Shown here in pieces: positions 1-10,500 of a stretch of DNA of 64,000 nucleotides. Source of the DNA: Limnohabitans sp. 2KL-1 (GTDB lineage Bacteria > Pseudomonadota > Gammaproteobacteria > Burkholderiales > Burkholderiaceae_C); NCBI RefSeq assembly GCF_003063435.1, contig NZ_NESL01000001.1, positions 310,001-374,000 of the forward strand, in the 5' to 3' direction. Numbering within the stretch: the first letter of the stretch is position 1; every line of letters starts with the position of its first letter. Position numbers and translations under genes: made by a program. A model generated the notes under the pieces. The model saw nothing but the letters and a program-made list of their open reading frames with translations, was not told the DNA's origin and did no database searches.

Positions 1-3000
1 AGCACCTCTTTGGCATCTTTGTCAGCGCGCAGCACAGACCATGTGACAGTCAACATGGCGACCGACGGCACACTCACCATCAGCATGGACGACGGTGTGA
101 CGCCCTTGACCTGGACCGGCATCATTCCCAATACCGACGGGGGTTGGCCTGCTTATGTCAGTGGTCACAACGCCACACCCGGCGTGGCTGGCGCACGGTT
201 CTTCTTCTACGGCAATGGCAGCAACTCACTGGGCGCTACCGGCTGGATTGACAACGTCGCCATCACAGCCGATGTCAAATCCACCAAGTTGCTGCCCACC
301 GCCACCATCGACAGTGTGATCGACGATGTGGGCGGCACCTCCGCCTTGACCAGCGGTGCGTCCACCAACGACACCTTGCCCACTTTGACCGGTACAGCCA
401 CGCCCGGCACCACCGTCAAAGTGTTTGACGGTGACTTCTACCTGGGCAGTGCATCTGCGCACCTGACCACAGGCGTTTGGACATTTGTCACGCCCAGCAC
501 CAAGCCGTTGTCGGCCGGCCTGCACACCCTCAATGTGCGTGCCATGGATGTGAGCAACAACCTGGGTGAAGCCACCAGCTTTGCCATCAACGTCATCGCA
601 CCGACCGTGACCCATGTGGCCATTTCGGGGGATGCAGGATTGGTCAACAGCACGTTCAACGCAGGCGACACCGTGACGGCCAGCTTGACCATGAGCGAAG
701 CAGTGACCGTGACGGGCACACCGCAATTGAGCTTGAACATCGGTGGCACACCCGTGCAAGCAACTTATGACAGTGTCAACTCCACGCCCACATCGCTCAA
801 ATTCAGTTACACCATTTTGCCGGGCCACACCGATGTCAACGGCATCACCGTGTCCGCTGATGCGTTGTCGCTCAACGGCAGCACCATCAAGGGTACGGCG
901 GGTTTGAATGCCACCTTGGCGCTGCCACCCTTGGTGGAGCCTGCCAACCTGATTGTTGGTGGTGAAGCGCCGGGGCAAACGGGCTGGACATTGGTGGGCG
1001 ATACGGGGTTTTATTCAGCGATCAATTCCCCCCTCACAACGGGTCCTCTTGCTGCCGCCAACACAGAGGGCGGTTTGGGCGTCTTCATCAACAACTACAC
1101 GGGCAACAATGCCATCTTTGGCACGGCCAATGCGTACGCGGCAGGCACGACTTACACCTTCGCTTTTGATGCCGAGCAAATGGGTGCAAACCGCACCGAT
1201 GTGGCCAACTTCAAGTGGCAATTGCTCGACGCGACCACCAATGCCTTCGTGCAAGACATCACCGGTTGGTACCGCACAGGTGGTGTCAATGGCACTCAAA
1301 CGGGCGCGAAGTTGCTGACAGACGGGGTCTGGGAAAACTTCTCGAACACCTTCACGGTGGCTTCCACAGGCAATTACAAGTTGGCGCTTTACACCAATAT
1401 TGGCGGCACCTCTGCATTGGGATCAGACTTTGCAATTGACCGCGTGTACATGTCGACGCCGAGCGGCATGGTGGACACGACGGCGCCAACACTCACTGTC
1501 AGCACCCCTGTGGATGGCAGCGCCACCGTGACGGCGGCGTCCAACCTCACGCTGACTTTCAGCGAGACAGTCTTGCAAGGCACGGGCACCGTTGGCATTT
1601 ACAAAATGTCAGACAACACGCTGGTCGAGAGTTTCGATGTCGCCAGCAGCAGCCGCATCACCGGCTGGAATGGCACCACATTGACCATTGACCCCACCAA
1701 CAGCTTGGACAATGGCACGGGTTACTACGTCAAGGTGGCACCCACTGCCGTCAAAGACACTGCAGGCAACGCGTATGCAGGCATTGCCGACAGCAGCACG
1801 TTGAATTTTGCGACGCTCAATGCAGACGGCTCCACCCCACAGGCCCCCACCTTGTCCGTCACCAACTTGACGACATCCTTGGGCTCGGCACTCGATTCGG
1901 GCAGCACCTTGTTGAGCACGGCCAGCAGCGGCAACAGCTTGACGAGCAATTTCGGATCCGCGCTGACCATGGGTGATGACACGGCTTCTTTGCAGTCATT
2001 TGGCGCCACCACGTTTGGCGGCAGCATCAACCTGTTTGGTGTCAATTACACGGGTGTGTATGTGGGCTCCAACGGTTTTGTGACCTTCGGGACGCAGCAG
2101 ACGAGTTATTCTGGCGAGAACCTCCAGGCTTGGGCACATAACTTCCCCGTCATTGCGGCCTTCCTGGTCGACATCGATGTGCTGATGAGCAGCAAGGGCC
2201 TGAGTACTGGAGGCAACTCCACGGGCTCTGGCAAAGTCTGGTACCGCCAAGACGCCACGGGCTTCATGGTCACTTACGACGATGTGTCGCCCCATGCCAT
2301 CACAACGCCGACAGACGGTACCAATCAGGGCAACGCCTTCCAGATCAAGATGGTTCAGAGCCAGCTCAATGGCAAGAATTACCAGACCATCGAACTGGTC
2401 TATGAAAACATCAGCTGGGCCAAAGGCAATACGCCCGATATTCCACAGGCCGGTTGGTCGGCGGGCAACACCTTCCCAGGCCAGCCGCACAACGTGCCCA
2501 CTTGGAGCGGCAGCGTGGCCAATGCCCTGGCCCAGGCCGAGACCTCCAGCAACATCAACCGTGCCGGTGTCTGGCGCTGGGTGGTGGACGGTGCGACCGG
2601 TCAGCAGCTCGATGTCAACGCATCCACGGCGGCCAACACCTTTGCGGCCACTCCGGTCAGCGTGGCCTCCTTGTCCAGCAGCAGCGGCGCGGCACAGTAC
2701 ACCTTGGTCAACGACAGCAACGGCCGCTTCGTGATCGACGCTGGCACCAACCCGCCGTCTGTCAAGACGGTGGCGGGTGCGGTGTTTGATTCTTCGGAAG
2801 CCACGGCCAATGTCACGGTCCGCGTGACCGACAGTGCGAGCGGCTTGAGCAGCGAGCAGACGATCACCGTGAACCTGAGCGACCGCTTCGGCAACACCGC
2901 CAACAACACCATTGGTTTGCGCAGCGATGCCGAGGTGACAGAACTCAGCAGTGGCCTGCCGATCCTGCGCATCGACGGCGCTGCCGGTTTTGACAGCCTG

Positions 3001-4242
3001 AAGCTGCACGGCGATGGGCGCGCTCTGAACCTGAGCACGGTGGACGATGTGGTGATCAAGAACGTCGAAAAAATCGATTTGTCGGCCACCGGCGCGCAAA
3101 CCCTGACGCTGAGCAACGCCGATGTGACCGCCATGTCATCGACCAACCTGATCCACACCGGCACCGCCAGTGCCGATGGCCGCGTCTGGACCAACACCAG
3201 TGGCAACGCGTTGACGGACACCACCGCCTATGCGCAATTGGTGGTGGACGGCACGGCAACGGATACCGTGACGCTCGCCGCCGGGGGCACAGGTTTTTGG
3301 GTCAATGCAGGCACCGTCAGCAATGGCACCAGCACCTATGTGGTCTATCAAAACGCAGCAACCAATTCGCAGGTGATCGTGCAATCGGGTGTGGTGGTCG
3401 TGAACAACGATTCTGTGGCCCCCATCGTGCTGGACGTCAACGGTGACGGCACCCTGGCCTACAGCCAGGTGGCGATGGACGTGAACGGCGACGGTCATTT
3501 GGACAACACCGCCTGGGCCGGCGCACAAGACGGCGTGCTGGTGTGGGACAAAAACGGCGACGGCGTGGTGCGCGATGCCAGCCAATACGCCTTCACGCAA
3601 TACGGCGGCCAAACCGACCTGCAAGGCCTGGCCGCAGGCTTTGACAGCAACGGCGACGGCGTGCTGGACGCAGCCGACGCGAAGTTTGCCGAGTTCGCGG
3701 TGTGGCAAGACGCCAACCAGAACGGCGTGAGCGATGCGGGCGAAGTGCGCAGCTTGGCCGATGTGGGCGTGACGAGCATCGACCTGAGCAGCGACGGCGT
3801 GACCAATAGCCCGGCCGAAGGCGTGACCGAAGCGGGCCGCACCACGGCGCAGCTGGCCGATGGCCGCGAGATGCTGGTGGCCGATGCCGAGTTTGCGTAC
3901 AGCGACCTGTCGTACCGCGTGAACGCCGAGGGTGATCTGAGCTTGTTGGGCGAGCAGATGAACCTGGACCTGTCGAGCCTGGTGTCGGTGCACGGTGCTT
4001 TGCACAGCGTGGACCTGACCGGCACGGGGGCCAACAGCCTGAAGATCAGCTTGAGCGATTTGCTGAGCCTGGGCGAGCAGCAGCCGCTGCGGGTGCTGGG
4101 CGATGCCGACGACAGCGTGGTGCTGGACGCGACGCAGTGGGCGGCCAGCGGCACGGCGCAAAGCGAAGGCCACAGCTATGCGGTGTATGCCGCAGGCAGC
4201 GGTCAGCAGCTGTGGCTGGAGCAGACGATCCACACGGTTTGA
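1..4242 (+). CDS. Giant modular surface adhesin, 5' end outside the window
   Basis: The frame is open from the first base, so the N-terminus lies upstream; 1413 residues are visible. It is a mosaic of extracellular modules: Ig-like beta domains (about residues 95-310), a lectin-like or jelly-roll segment (about 310-490), an SbsA-type Ig domain (about 495-605), a nidogen (NIDO)-like domain (about 655-865), and a cadherin-like stretch. The last 270 residues hold several acidic DxNGDG calcium loops of EF-hand/dockerin type and a conserved tail. Cysteine is essentially absent, as expected of a secreted protein. The C-terminal module is nearly the same as that of the next gene, so both probably use one secretion route, likely type I; no transporter genes are visible. 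Role in attachment or biofilm is inferred from architecture. Confidence 0.85.
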   Translation, partial: STSLASLSARSTDHVTVNMATDGTLTISMDDGVTPLTWTGIIPNTDGGWPAYVSGHNATPGVAGARFFFYGNGSNSLGATGWIDNVAITADVKSTKLLPTATIDSVIDDVGGTSALTSGASTNDTLPTLTGTATPGTTVKVFDGDFYLGSASAHLTTGVWTFVTPSTKPLSAGLHTLNVRAMDVSNNLGEATSFAINVIAPTVTHVAISGDAGLVNSTFNAGDTVTASLTMSEAVTVTGTPQLSLNIGGTPVQATYDSVNSTPTSLKFSYTILPGHTDVNGITVSADALSLNGSTIKGTAGLNATLALPPLVEPANLIVGGEAPGQTGWTLVGDTGFYSAINSPLTTGPLAAANTEGGLGVFINNYTGNNAIFGTANAYAAGTTYTFAFDAEQMGANRTDVANFKWQLLDATTNAFVQDITGWYRTGGVNGTQTGAKLLTDGVWENFSNTFTVASTGNYKLALYTNIGGTSALGSDFAIDRVYMSTPSGMVDTTAPTLTVSTPVDGSATVTAASNLTLTFSETVLQGTGTVGIYKMSDNTLVESFDVASSSRITGWNGTTLTIDPTNSLDNGTGYYVKVAPTAVKDTAGNAYAGIADSSTLNFATLNADGSTPQAPTLSVTNLTTSLGSALDSGSTLLSTASSGNSLTSNFGSALTMGDDTASLQSFGATTFGGSINLFGVNYTGVYVGSNGFVTFGTQQTSYSGENLQAWAHNFPVIAAFLVDIDVLMSSKGLSTGGNSTGSGKVWYRQDATGFMVTYDDVSPHAITTPTDGTNQGNAFQIKMVQSQLNGKNYQTIELVYENISWAKGNTPDIPQAGWSAGNTFPGQPHNVPTWSGSVANALAQAETSSNINRAGVWRWVVDGATGQQLDVNASTAANTFAATPVSVASLSSSSGAAQYTLVNDSNGRFVIDAGTNPPSVKTVAGAVFDSSEATANVTVRVTDSASGLSSEQTITVNLSDRFGNTANNTIGLRSDAEVTELSSGLPILRIDGAAGFDSLKLHGDGRALNLSTVDDVVIKNVEKIDLSATGAQTLTLSNADVTAMSSTNLIHTGTASADGRVWTNTSGNALTDTTAYAQLVVDGTATDTVTLAAGGTGFWVNAGTVSNGTSTYVVYQNAATNSQVIVQSGVVVVNNDSVAPIVLDVNGDGTLAYSQVAMDVNGDGHLDNTAWAGAQDGVLVWDKNGDGVVRDASQYAFTQYGGQTDLQGLAAGFDSNGDGVLDAADAKFAEFAVWQDANQNGVSDAGEVRSLADVGVTSIDLSSDGVTNSPAEGVTEAGRTTAQLADGREMLVADAEFAYSDLSYRVNAEGDLSLLGEQMNLDLSSLVSVHGALHSVDLTGTGANSLKISLSDLLSLGEQQPLRVLGDADDSVVLDATQWAASGTAQSEGHSYAVYAAGSGQQLWLEQTIHTV
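3421..4242 (+). repeat. C-terminal EF-hand module, copy 1 (paralogous to 16699-17528)
   Basis: This segment encodes repeated DxNGDG loops, a VWDKNGDG loop and a Leu/Ser-rich tail. It closely matches the 3' end of the next gene. The last roughly 310 bp are almost identical at the nucleotide level, including synonymous positions, which points to recent duplication or gene conversion. Confidence 0.85.
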
Positions 4243-4562
4243 ACCTCCAACCATGCTGGAGCCGGGTGCGCGGCCCATCCCTTCGGGCCGCGCATTCTGG
4301 ACCCCCAAGCCCTCAGGCCGGGCCTCGCAAGAGGCTCGGCCTGGTTGTTTGTGGCGCTTGTATGCGGTTTTCGCCAAATAATTCAATTTGTCGAATTAAA
4401 TCTTTAAAAATACACTATTGTGTTTTTAATGAATACTTTTATATAATTCAGTCAAACCGTCAATTGCGTCATATTTCTGCAAATTGACGGGCGTGTTACC
4501 AAAAAGATCACATTTGCCCGTCCAGCGGGCAAAAGTCAAAAAATTGTTCAAGGGATAAAAAA
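4243..4562 (+). promoter_or_regulatory. 320-bp intergenic leader of the giant adhesin gene
   Basis: No gene is seen here. After the terminator hairpins the sequence turns AT-rich. A sigma-70-like promoter is visible: TTGTGT at 4418-4423, an 18-nt spacer, and TATAAT at 4442-4447. Just downstream lie a perfect 9-bp inverted repeat CCGTCAATT/AATTGACGG (4457-4490) and a perfect 8-bp hairpin TTTGCCCG/CGGGCAAA (4513-4533). An AGGG ribosome binding site sits 8 nt before the ATG at 4563. The two dyads could be operators or a structured 5' UTR. Confidence 0.6.
4268..4342 (+). terminator. Two GC-rich hairpins downstream of the first adhesin gene
   Basis: The first hairpin has a perfect 9-bp stem GCGCGGCCC/GGGCCGCGC (4268-4293). 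The second has the stem AGGCCGGGCCTC/GAGGCTCGGCCT with a GCAA loop (4315-4342) and is followed by a T-rich stretch (GGTTGTTTGT). The second fits a rho-independent terminator for the upstream gene. Confidence 0.6.
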
Positions 4563-7500
4563 ATGACCGTCGCCACCAAAATCTTGCAGGTTTTGATCAA
4601 AACCAGCCTCTCAGGCCCCAGCAAAGCGGTGGAGGTGCCTGCGGGGGCGGGCGACATGGGCGGTCAAGTGGTCATCCGCGCTCAGGGCAACGCCAAGTAC
4701 CAATTGCAAGACCTGAGCAAGCAAGGCCTGGGGCCCGAGGTGATCAAGGCCAGGCGCGCCGGCCAGAATTTGCTGATCACTTTTGAAGACGGCGCAGAAG
4801 CCGACCTGGTCATTGAAGACTATTACAGCCAGACACTGGATGCCTCAGAGGGCCTGATTGGCCAGGTCAACGACGGCGGCATGCACCATTACCTGGTGGA
4901 AAACCACGAGTTGTTTGTCAATTTGGCACAGTTGACCGATGGTGCAAACGTGGTCAATGCGGTGCTCAGCCAATCGCAAACCCTGATTGCGGCCATGCCG
5001 ACGGCCATGGGCAGCAGTTTGGTCAACTCGGGCGCGGTGGCGAGTTCTTTGGGGCTGGCACCTTTGAGTGCTGTGGGCGCGCTGAGCGTGGCCACGGTCA
5101 ATGGGCTGCAAAGCGGCACGGATGCCAAGCTGGAGGTCGCAGCCACCGTCTCTGAAGTCCCTGCACTCGTGCAAGCGGCCAAGGCCGCAGGCCTTGAGTT
5201 GAGCATGGCGCAAACCGACTTTGACAAAGCCGAACAAGCCCTGGCCGCTGCCGTGGCGGCCTTGGGTGAAGCGGCCACGCCTGCCCAACTGGCCGCCGTG
5301 GAGGCCGCCCAAGCGGCGCTCACGGTGGCTGCCGCCGCACTGGCCAGCGCCGCCGCCAACGCGCAAGCGGCCGTGGACGCGGCCAACGCCGCCGCCGCTG
5401 CCGCCCAAGAAACAGCGCCCGATTTCGCCAGCCTGAGCGCCGCCATTGAAGCGGCCAAAACCGACGTGCAAGGCGCACCCGCCACCACCGCCGCCAGCGA
5501 AGCGGCCACCGACAGCCAAGTCGCAGCGCGGGTGCAGGCGGCCATGGCGGCGGCCATCAGCCTGGGGGATGCGCAAGCCGTTTGTGATGCCGCCGAAGAA
5601 GCACTGGCCAAAGCCCTCAAGCAGTTGAGTGAGCCCGCCACCGCCGAGCAGCTGGCCGCCGTCGAGGCCGCGCAACAGGCCTTGACGGCCGCCGCCGCCG
5701 CACTGGACGCAGCCGCCACCCACGCGCAACAAGCCGTGCAGGCCGCCCTGGCCGCAGCGGCGGCTGCCAACGAAGAAGCGCCCAACCTGGCCAGCGTGAT
5801 CACGGAAATTGCCGTGGCGAAAGCCGATGTGTTGGCGGCACCCGCCACCACCGCCGCCAGTGAGGCCATCACAGACGGCCATGTGCAAACCTGGGCCGCC
5901 ATTGCGCAAAGCGCCGCAACCGCCGCCACGCAAGCCGCTGCAGCGGTGGACGAAGCCGCTGCCAAATTGGCCCAGGCGGTCGCCGCCATGGGCGAGCCTG
6001 CAACGGCCGAACAAATTGCAGCGGTTGAAAGCCTGCAAGCCGCCGTGGCCGCAGCGGCTGCCGTGGCCGCTGCCAAAGCGGCTGAAGCCAGCGCCGCAGC
6101 GCAAGGCGCGAGCGCCGCCGCCAGCGCCGCGGTCGAAACGGTGCCCGCCAGCGTGGCCACAGCCCACACCGCCGCCGCAACGGCCAGCACAGCGGCCACC
6201 CAAAACGTGGCACCCACCCTGTTGGCCGTGTCGCAACCTGTCGCCATCGACGAACTGGAACAAGCCAGCGCACAAAAAATCGGGGTCATCCGTGGCACCT
6301 TGTCGGTCACCGATCTGGACCTGAACAGCGCCGATGGCATCAGCCTGCTGAGCGCATCCGCCAGCACAGCCACATGGACCTGGAGTGGCGGAGCCAGCCT
6401 GCCGGACGGCGTGAGCGTGGCCGCCTTGTGGGCCGGTGCGGCCCTGAGCTTCACCGGAACACCCGCCAGCGACGGCCGCACCAACAGCATCACCTGGACC
6501 TATGACCCCTCGGCCGTCAGCCTGGACTGGTTGCACAAGGGCGAAACATTGACCATCGCTTACCCGATCACCGTGAGCGACGGCGCGCAGACCAGCAACG
6601 CCGGTTCATTGGTGATCACGATCAACGGGCAATTGGACAGCGCCACGATCACGGGCGTGTTCGAGGGCACCCTCAACGAAGACGTCAGCTCGCCCATTGG
6701 CGGCACGCTCAGCGTGGCCGATGCCGATGCGGGAGAGGCCACTTTCCAGGTGCCCGCCAATTTGGCAGGGACCTACGGCAGCTTCACCTTCGACAAAACC
6801 ACGGGCACATGGGGCTACACGCTGGACAACAGCCTGGACGCGGTGCAGGCATTGGCCGACCGGCAAAAAGTGACCGACAGCTTGACGCTGACCTCTCTGG
6901 ATGGCAGCGCCACGCAAAACGTGGTGGTCACGGTCATCGGCACCAATGACGGTGCCAAAATCACCGGCACCCTGAGCGGCAACCTGAACGAAGACGAAAC
7001 GACCGCCGTCACGGGCACGCTGAGCGTGGCCGATGTGGATGCGGGCGAGGCCACTTTCCAGACACCCACCAACTTGGCTGGCACCTACGGCACCTTCACC
7101 TTCGATGAACTCACGGGCACATGGGGCTACACGGTGGACAACACCAAGGCCGCTGTGCAGGCCCTGCTGAAAGACCAGCAAGTCACCGACACCTTGACGG
7201 TGCTGTCCCTGGACGGAACCGCCTCGCAAGACGTGATGGTCACCATCACTGGTCAAGGCGACAACGCCAAAATCACCGGCACCACCAGCGGCGGCCTCAT
7301 GGAAGACGACAGCACGCCCATCGGCGGGACGCTGAGCGTGGACGATGTGGATGCAGGCGAAGCCACTTTCCAAGTACCCGCCAACTTGGCAGGCACCTAC
7401 GGCACCTTCACTTTCGATGAAACCAAGGGCGCATGGGGCTATACGCTCGACAACAGCAAACCCGCTGTGCAGGCCTTGCTGAAAGGCGAGCCCGTGACGG

Positions 7501-10500
7501 ACACTTTGACGGTGCTGTCCCTGGACGGAACCGCCTCGCAAAACGTGGTGGTCACCATCATCGGCCAAGGCGACAGCGCCACAATCTCGGGCGAGTCCGT
7601 GGGCACGCTCAACGAAGATGACAGCACAACCATCACGGGCAAGTTGAGCGTGGCCGACGTGGATGCAGGTCACAACACTTTCAGAACACCCGAGTCATTG
7701 GCCGGCACCTACGGCACCTTCACCTTCGACGAAACCACGGGCACATGGGGCTATACGCTGGACAACACCAAGGCCGCTGTGCAAGCCTTGGTGAAAGACC
7801 AGACCGTGACAGACACCCTGTGGGTGGAGTCCCAAGACGGCAGCGCGTGGAAAGACGTGGTGGTCACCATCACCGGGCAAGGCGACAACGCCAAAATCAC
7901 GGGCACCCTGAGCGGCAACCTCAACGAAGACGACACGACCGCTGTCACAGGCACGCTGAGCGTGGCCGATGTGGATGCGGGCGAGGCCACTTTCCAGACA
8001 CCCACCAACTTGGCTGGCACCTACGGCACCTTCACCTTCGATGAACTCACGGGCACATGGGGCTACACGGTGGACAACACCAAAGCCGCTGTGCAGGCCC
8101 TGCTGAAAGACCAGGAAGTCACCGACACCTTGACGGTGCTGTCCCTGGACGGAACCGCCTCGCAAGACGTGGTGGTCACCATCACCGGTCAAGGCGACAA
8201 CGCCAAAATCACCGGCACCACCAGCGGCGACCTCATGGAAGACGACAGCACGCCCATCGGCGGTACGCTGAGCGTGGCCGATGTGGATGCGGGTCAAAAC
8301 ACCTTCCAGACGCCTGCCACTTTGGCAGGCACCTACGGCACCTTCACTTTCGATGCAGCCACAGGCACTTGGGGCTACACGCTGGACAACAGCAAACCCG
8401 CTGTGCAAGCCTTGCTGAAAGGCGAGCCCGTGACGGACACTTTGACGGTGCTGTCCAAAGACGGCAGCGCCTCGCAAAACGTGGTGGTCACCATCATCGG
8501 CCAAGGCGACAACGCTACGGTCACGGGCGAGGCCCTGGGCACGCTCAACGAAGATGACAGCACCACCATCACAGGCAAGTTGAGCGTGGCCGATGTGGAT
8601 GCAGGTCACGCCAGCTTCACCACACTCACCCCATTGGCCGGCACCTACGGCACCTTCACCTTCGACGAACTCACGGGCGCGTGGGACTACACGCTGGACA
8701 ACACCAAAGCCGCTGTGCAAGCCTTGGTGAAAGACCAGACCGTGACGGACACCCTGCGGGTGGCTTCCCTAGACGGAAGCGCTGGGAAAGATGTGGTGGT
8801 CACCATCACCGGGCAAGGCGACAACGCCAAAATCACCGGCACCCTGAGCGGCAACCTCAACGAAGACGACACGACCGCTGTCACGGGCACGCTGAGCGTG
8901 GCCGATGTGGATGCGGGCGAGGCCACTTTCCAGACACCCACCAACTTGGCTGGCACCTACGGCACCTTCACCTTCGATGAACTCACGGGCACATGGGGCT
9001 ACACGGTGGACAACACCAAAGCCGCTGTGCAGGCCCTGCTGAAAGACCAGGAAGTCACCGACACCTTGACGGTGCTGTCCCTGGACGGAACCGCCTCGCA
9101 AGACGTGGTGGTCACCATCACTGGTCAAGGCGACAACGCCAAAATCACCGGCACCACCAGCGGCGGCCTCATGGAAGACGACAGCACGCCCATCGGCGGG
9201 ACGCTGAGCGTGGACGATGTGGATGCAGGCGAAGCCACTTTCCAGACGCCTGCCACTTTGGCAGGCACCTACGGCACCTTCACTTTCGATGCAGCCACAG
9301 GCACTTGGGGCTACACGCTGGACAACAGCAAACCCGCTGTGCAGGCCTTGGCCGACCAGCAAGTGGTGACCGACAGCTTGACGCTGACCTCCAAGGATGG
9401 CAGCGCATCGGAAACAGTCGTGGTCAACATCACTGGCCTCAACGATGCACCGGTCAACACCTTGCCATTTGAGTTGGTCGCGTTTGAAGATACGCCACTC
9501 AACATCGTGGATCTCAGTGTTCACGATGTGGATGGCAATTTGGCCAACACTCAATTGAGTGTCGAGCATGGCACTTTGACGGTGGATGTGTCAGCGGGTG
9601 TCAAGATCACCGCTGGTGCCAATGCCACGGGCAGTCTCACCTTGAGCGGCACCCAAGCCGAAATCAATGCGGCCTTGGCGACCCTCATCTATCAGGGTGC
9701 AAGCGATTACAACGGTGACGAGGTCTTGCATGTGCTGTCCACCGACAGTGCGGGCGTTCCTTTGTCAGCTGTGGACGTTGTGCCATTTTTGGTGCAGCCA
9801 ATGGATGATGCGCCGGTCATCAGCGGAGACACCGTGGGCGAGGTGACCGAGGCCAATGGTCCCGTGAGCACCAGTGGCCAATTGATCGTCCAAGACATCG
9901 ACTCGGCGGATGTGCCCGCGTTTTTGGTTGACCAGTACGTTGGGAACTTTGGCGAATTGAGCGTGAGCGCATCGGGTGCGTGGACCTACACCACCACCGC
10001 CGAACTGAACCCATGGAACGCATACGACCACCAGCCGGACAGCTTTAACGTCAATCTGGAAGATGGCTCGCAGCAGGAGGTGACCATCACCATCCATGGC
10101 AGCGATGACCCCTCTACCACCACCGGAGACGTGTCTGGTGCACTGTGGGAGTCGGACACAGGCGTCACGCTCAGCGGGGAGCTGGTCAACAAAGACTGGG
10201 ACAGCCCTGTCGGTCTTGATTCACAAACGACGCAGGGCCAGTACGGCTTCTTCACCCTCATCGCGCCCTTGTCCAGTGAAATAGCCAACTGGACCTACAC
10301 GCTGGACGCAGCGCATGAAAACCTGGCCGCTGGCGCGGAGTTGATCGATACGTTCACCGTGTTGGCACTGGACGGCCAGGAGCAGCAGGTCACGATCACC
10401 ATCAAGGGCCAAAACGACGGCCCCGTTTTGTCCGTGGGCAGTTCTGTGGTGTATGCCATGGGCGATGCCGCCCAAGCCATCAACAGTGCTATCGCCGTGG

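Noticed and set aside
4845..6536. 563-codon minus-strand Gly/Cys/His-rich open frame
   Set aside because: It mirrors the Ala-rich repeat region of the adhesin and arises from repeated GCC/GCG codons.
6642..9449. Possible CRISPR-like regular repeat array
   Set aside because: Units of 312 bp are in frame, fully coding and without spacers; this is a protein repeat.
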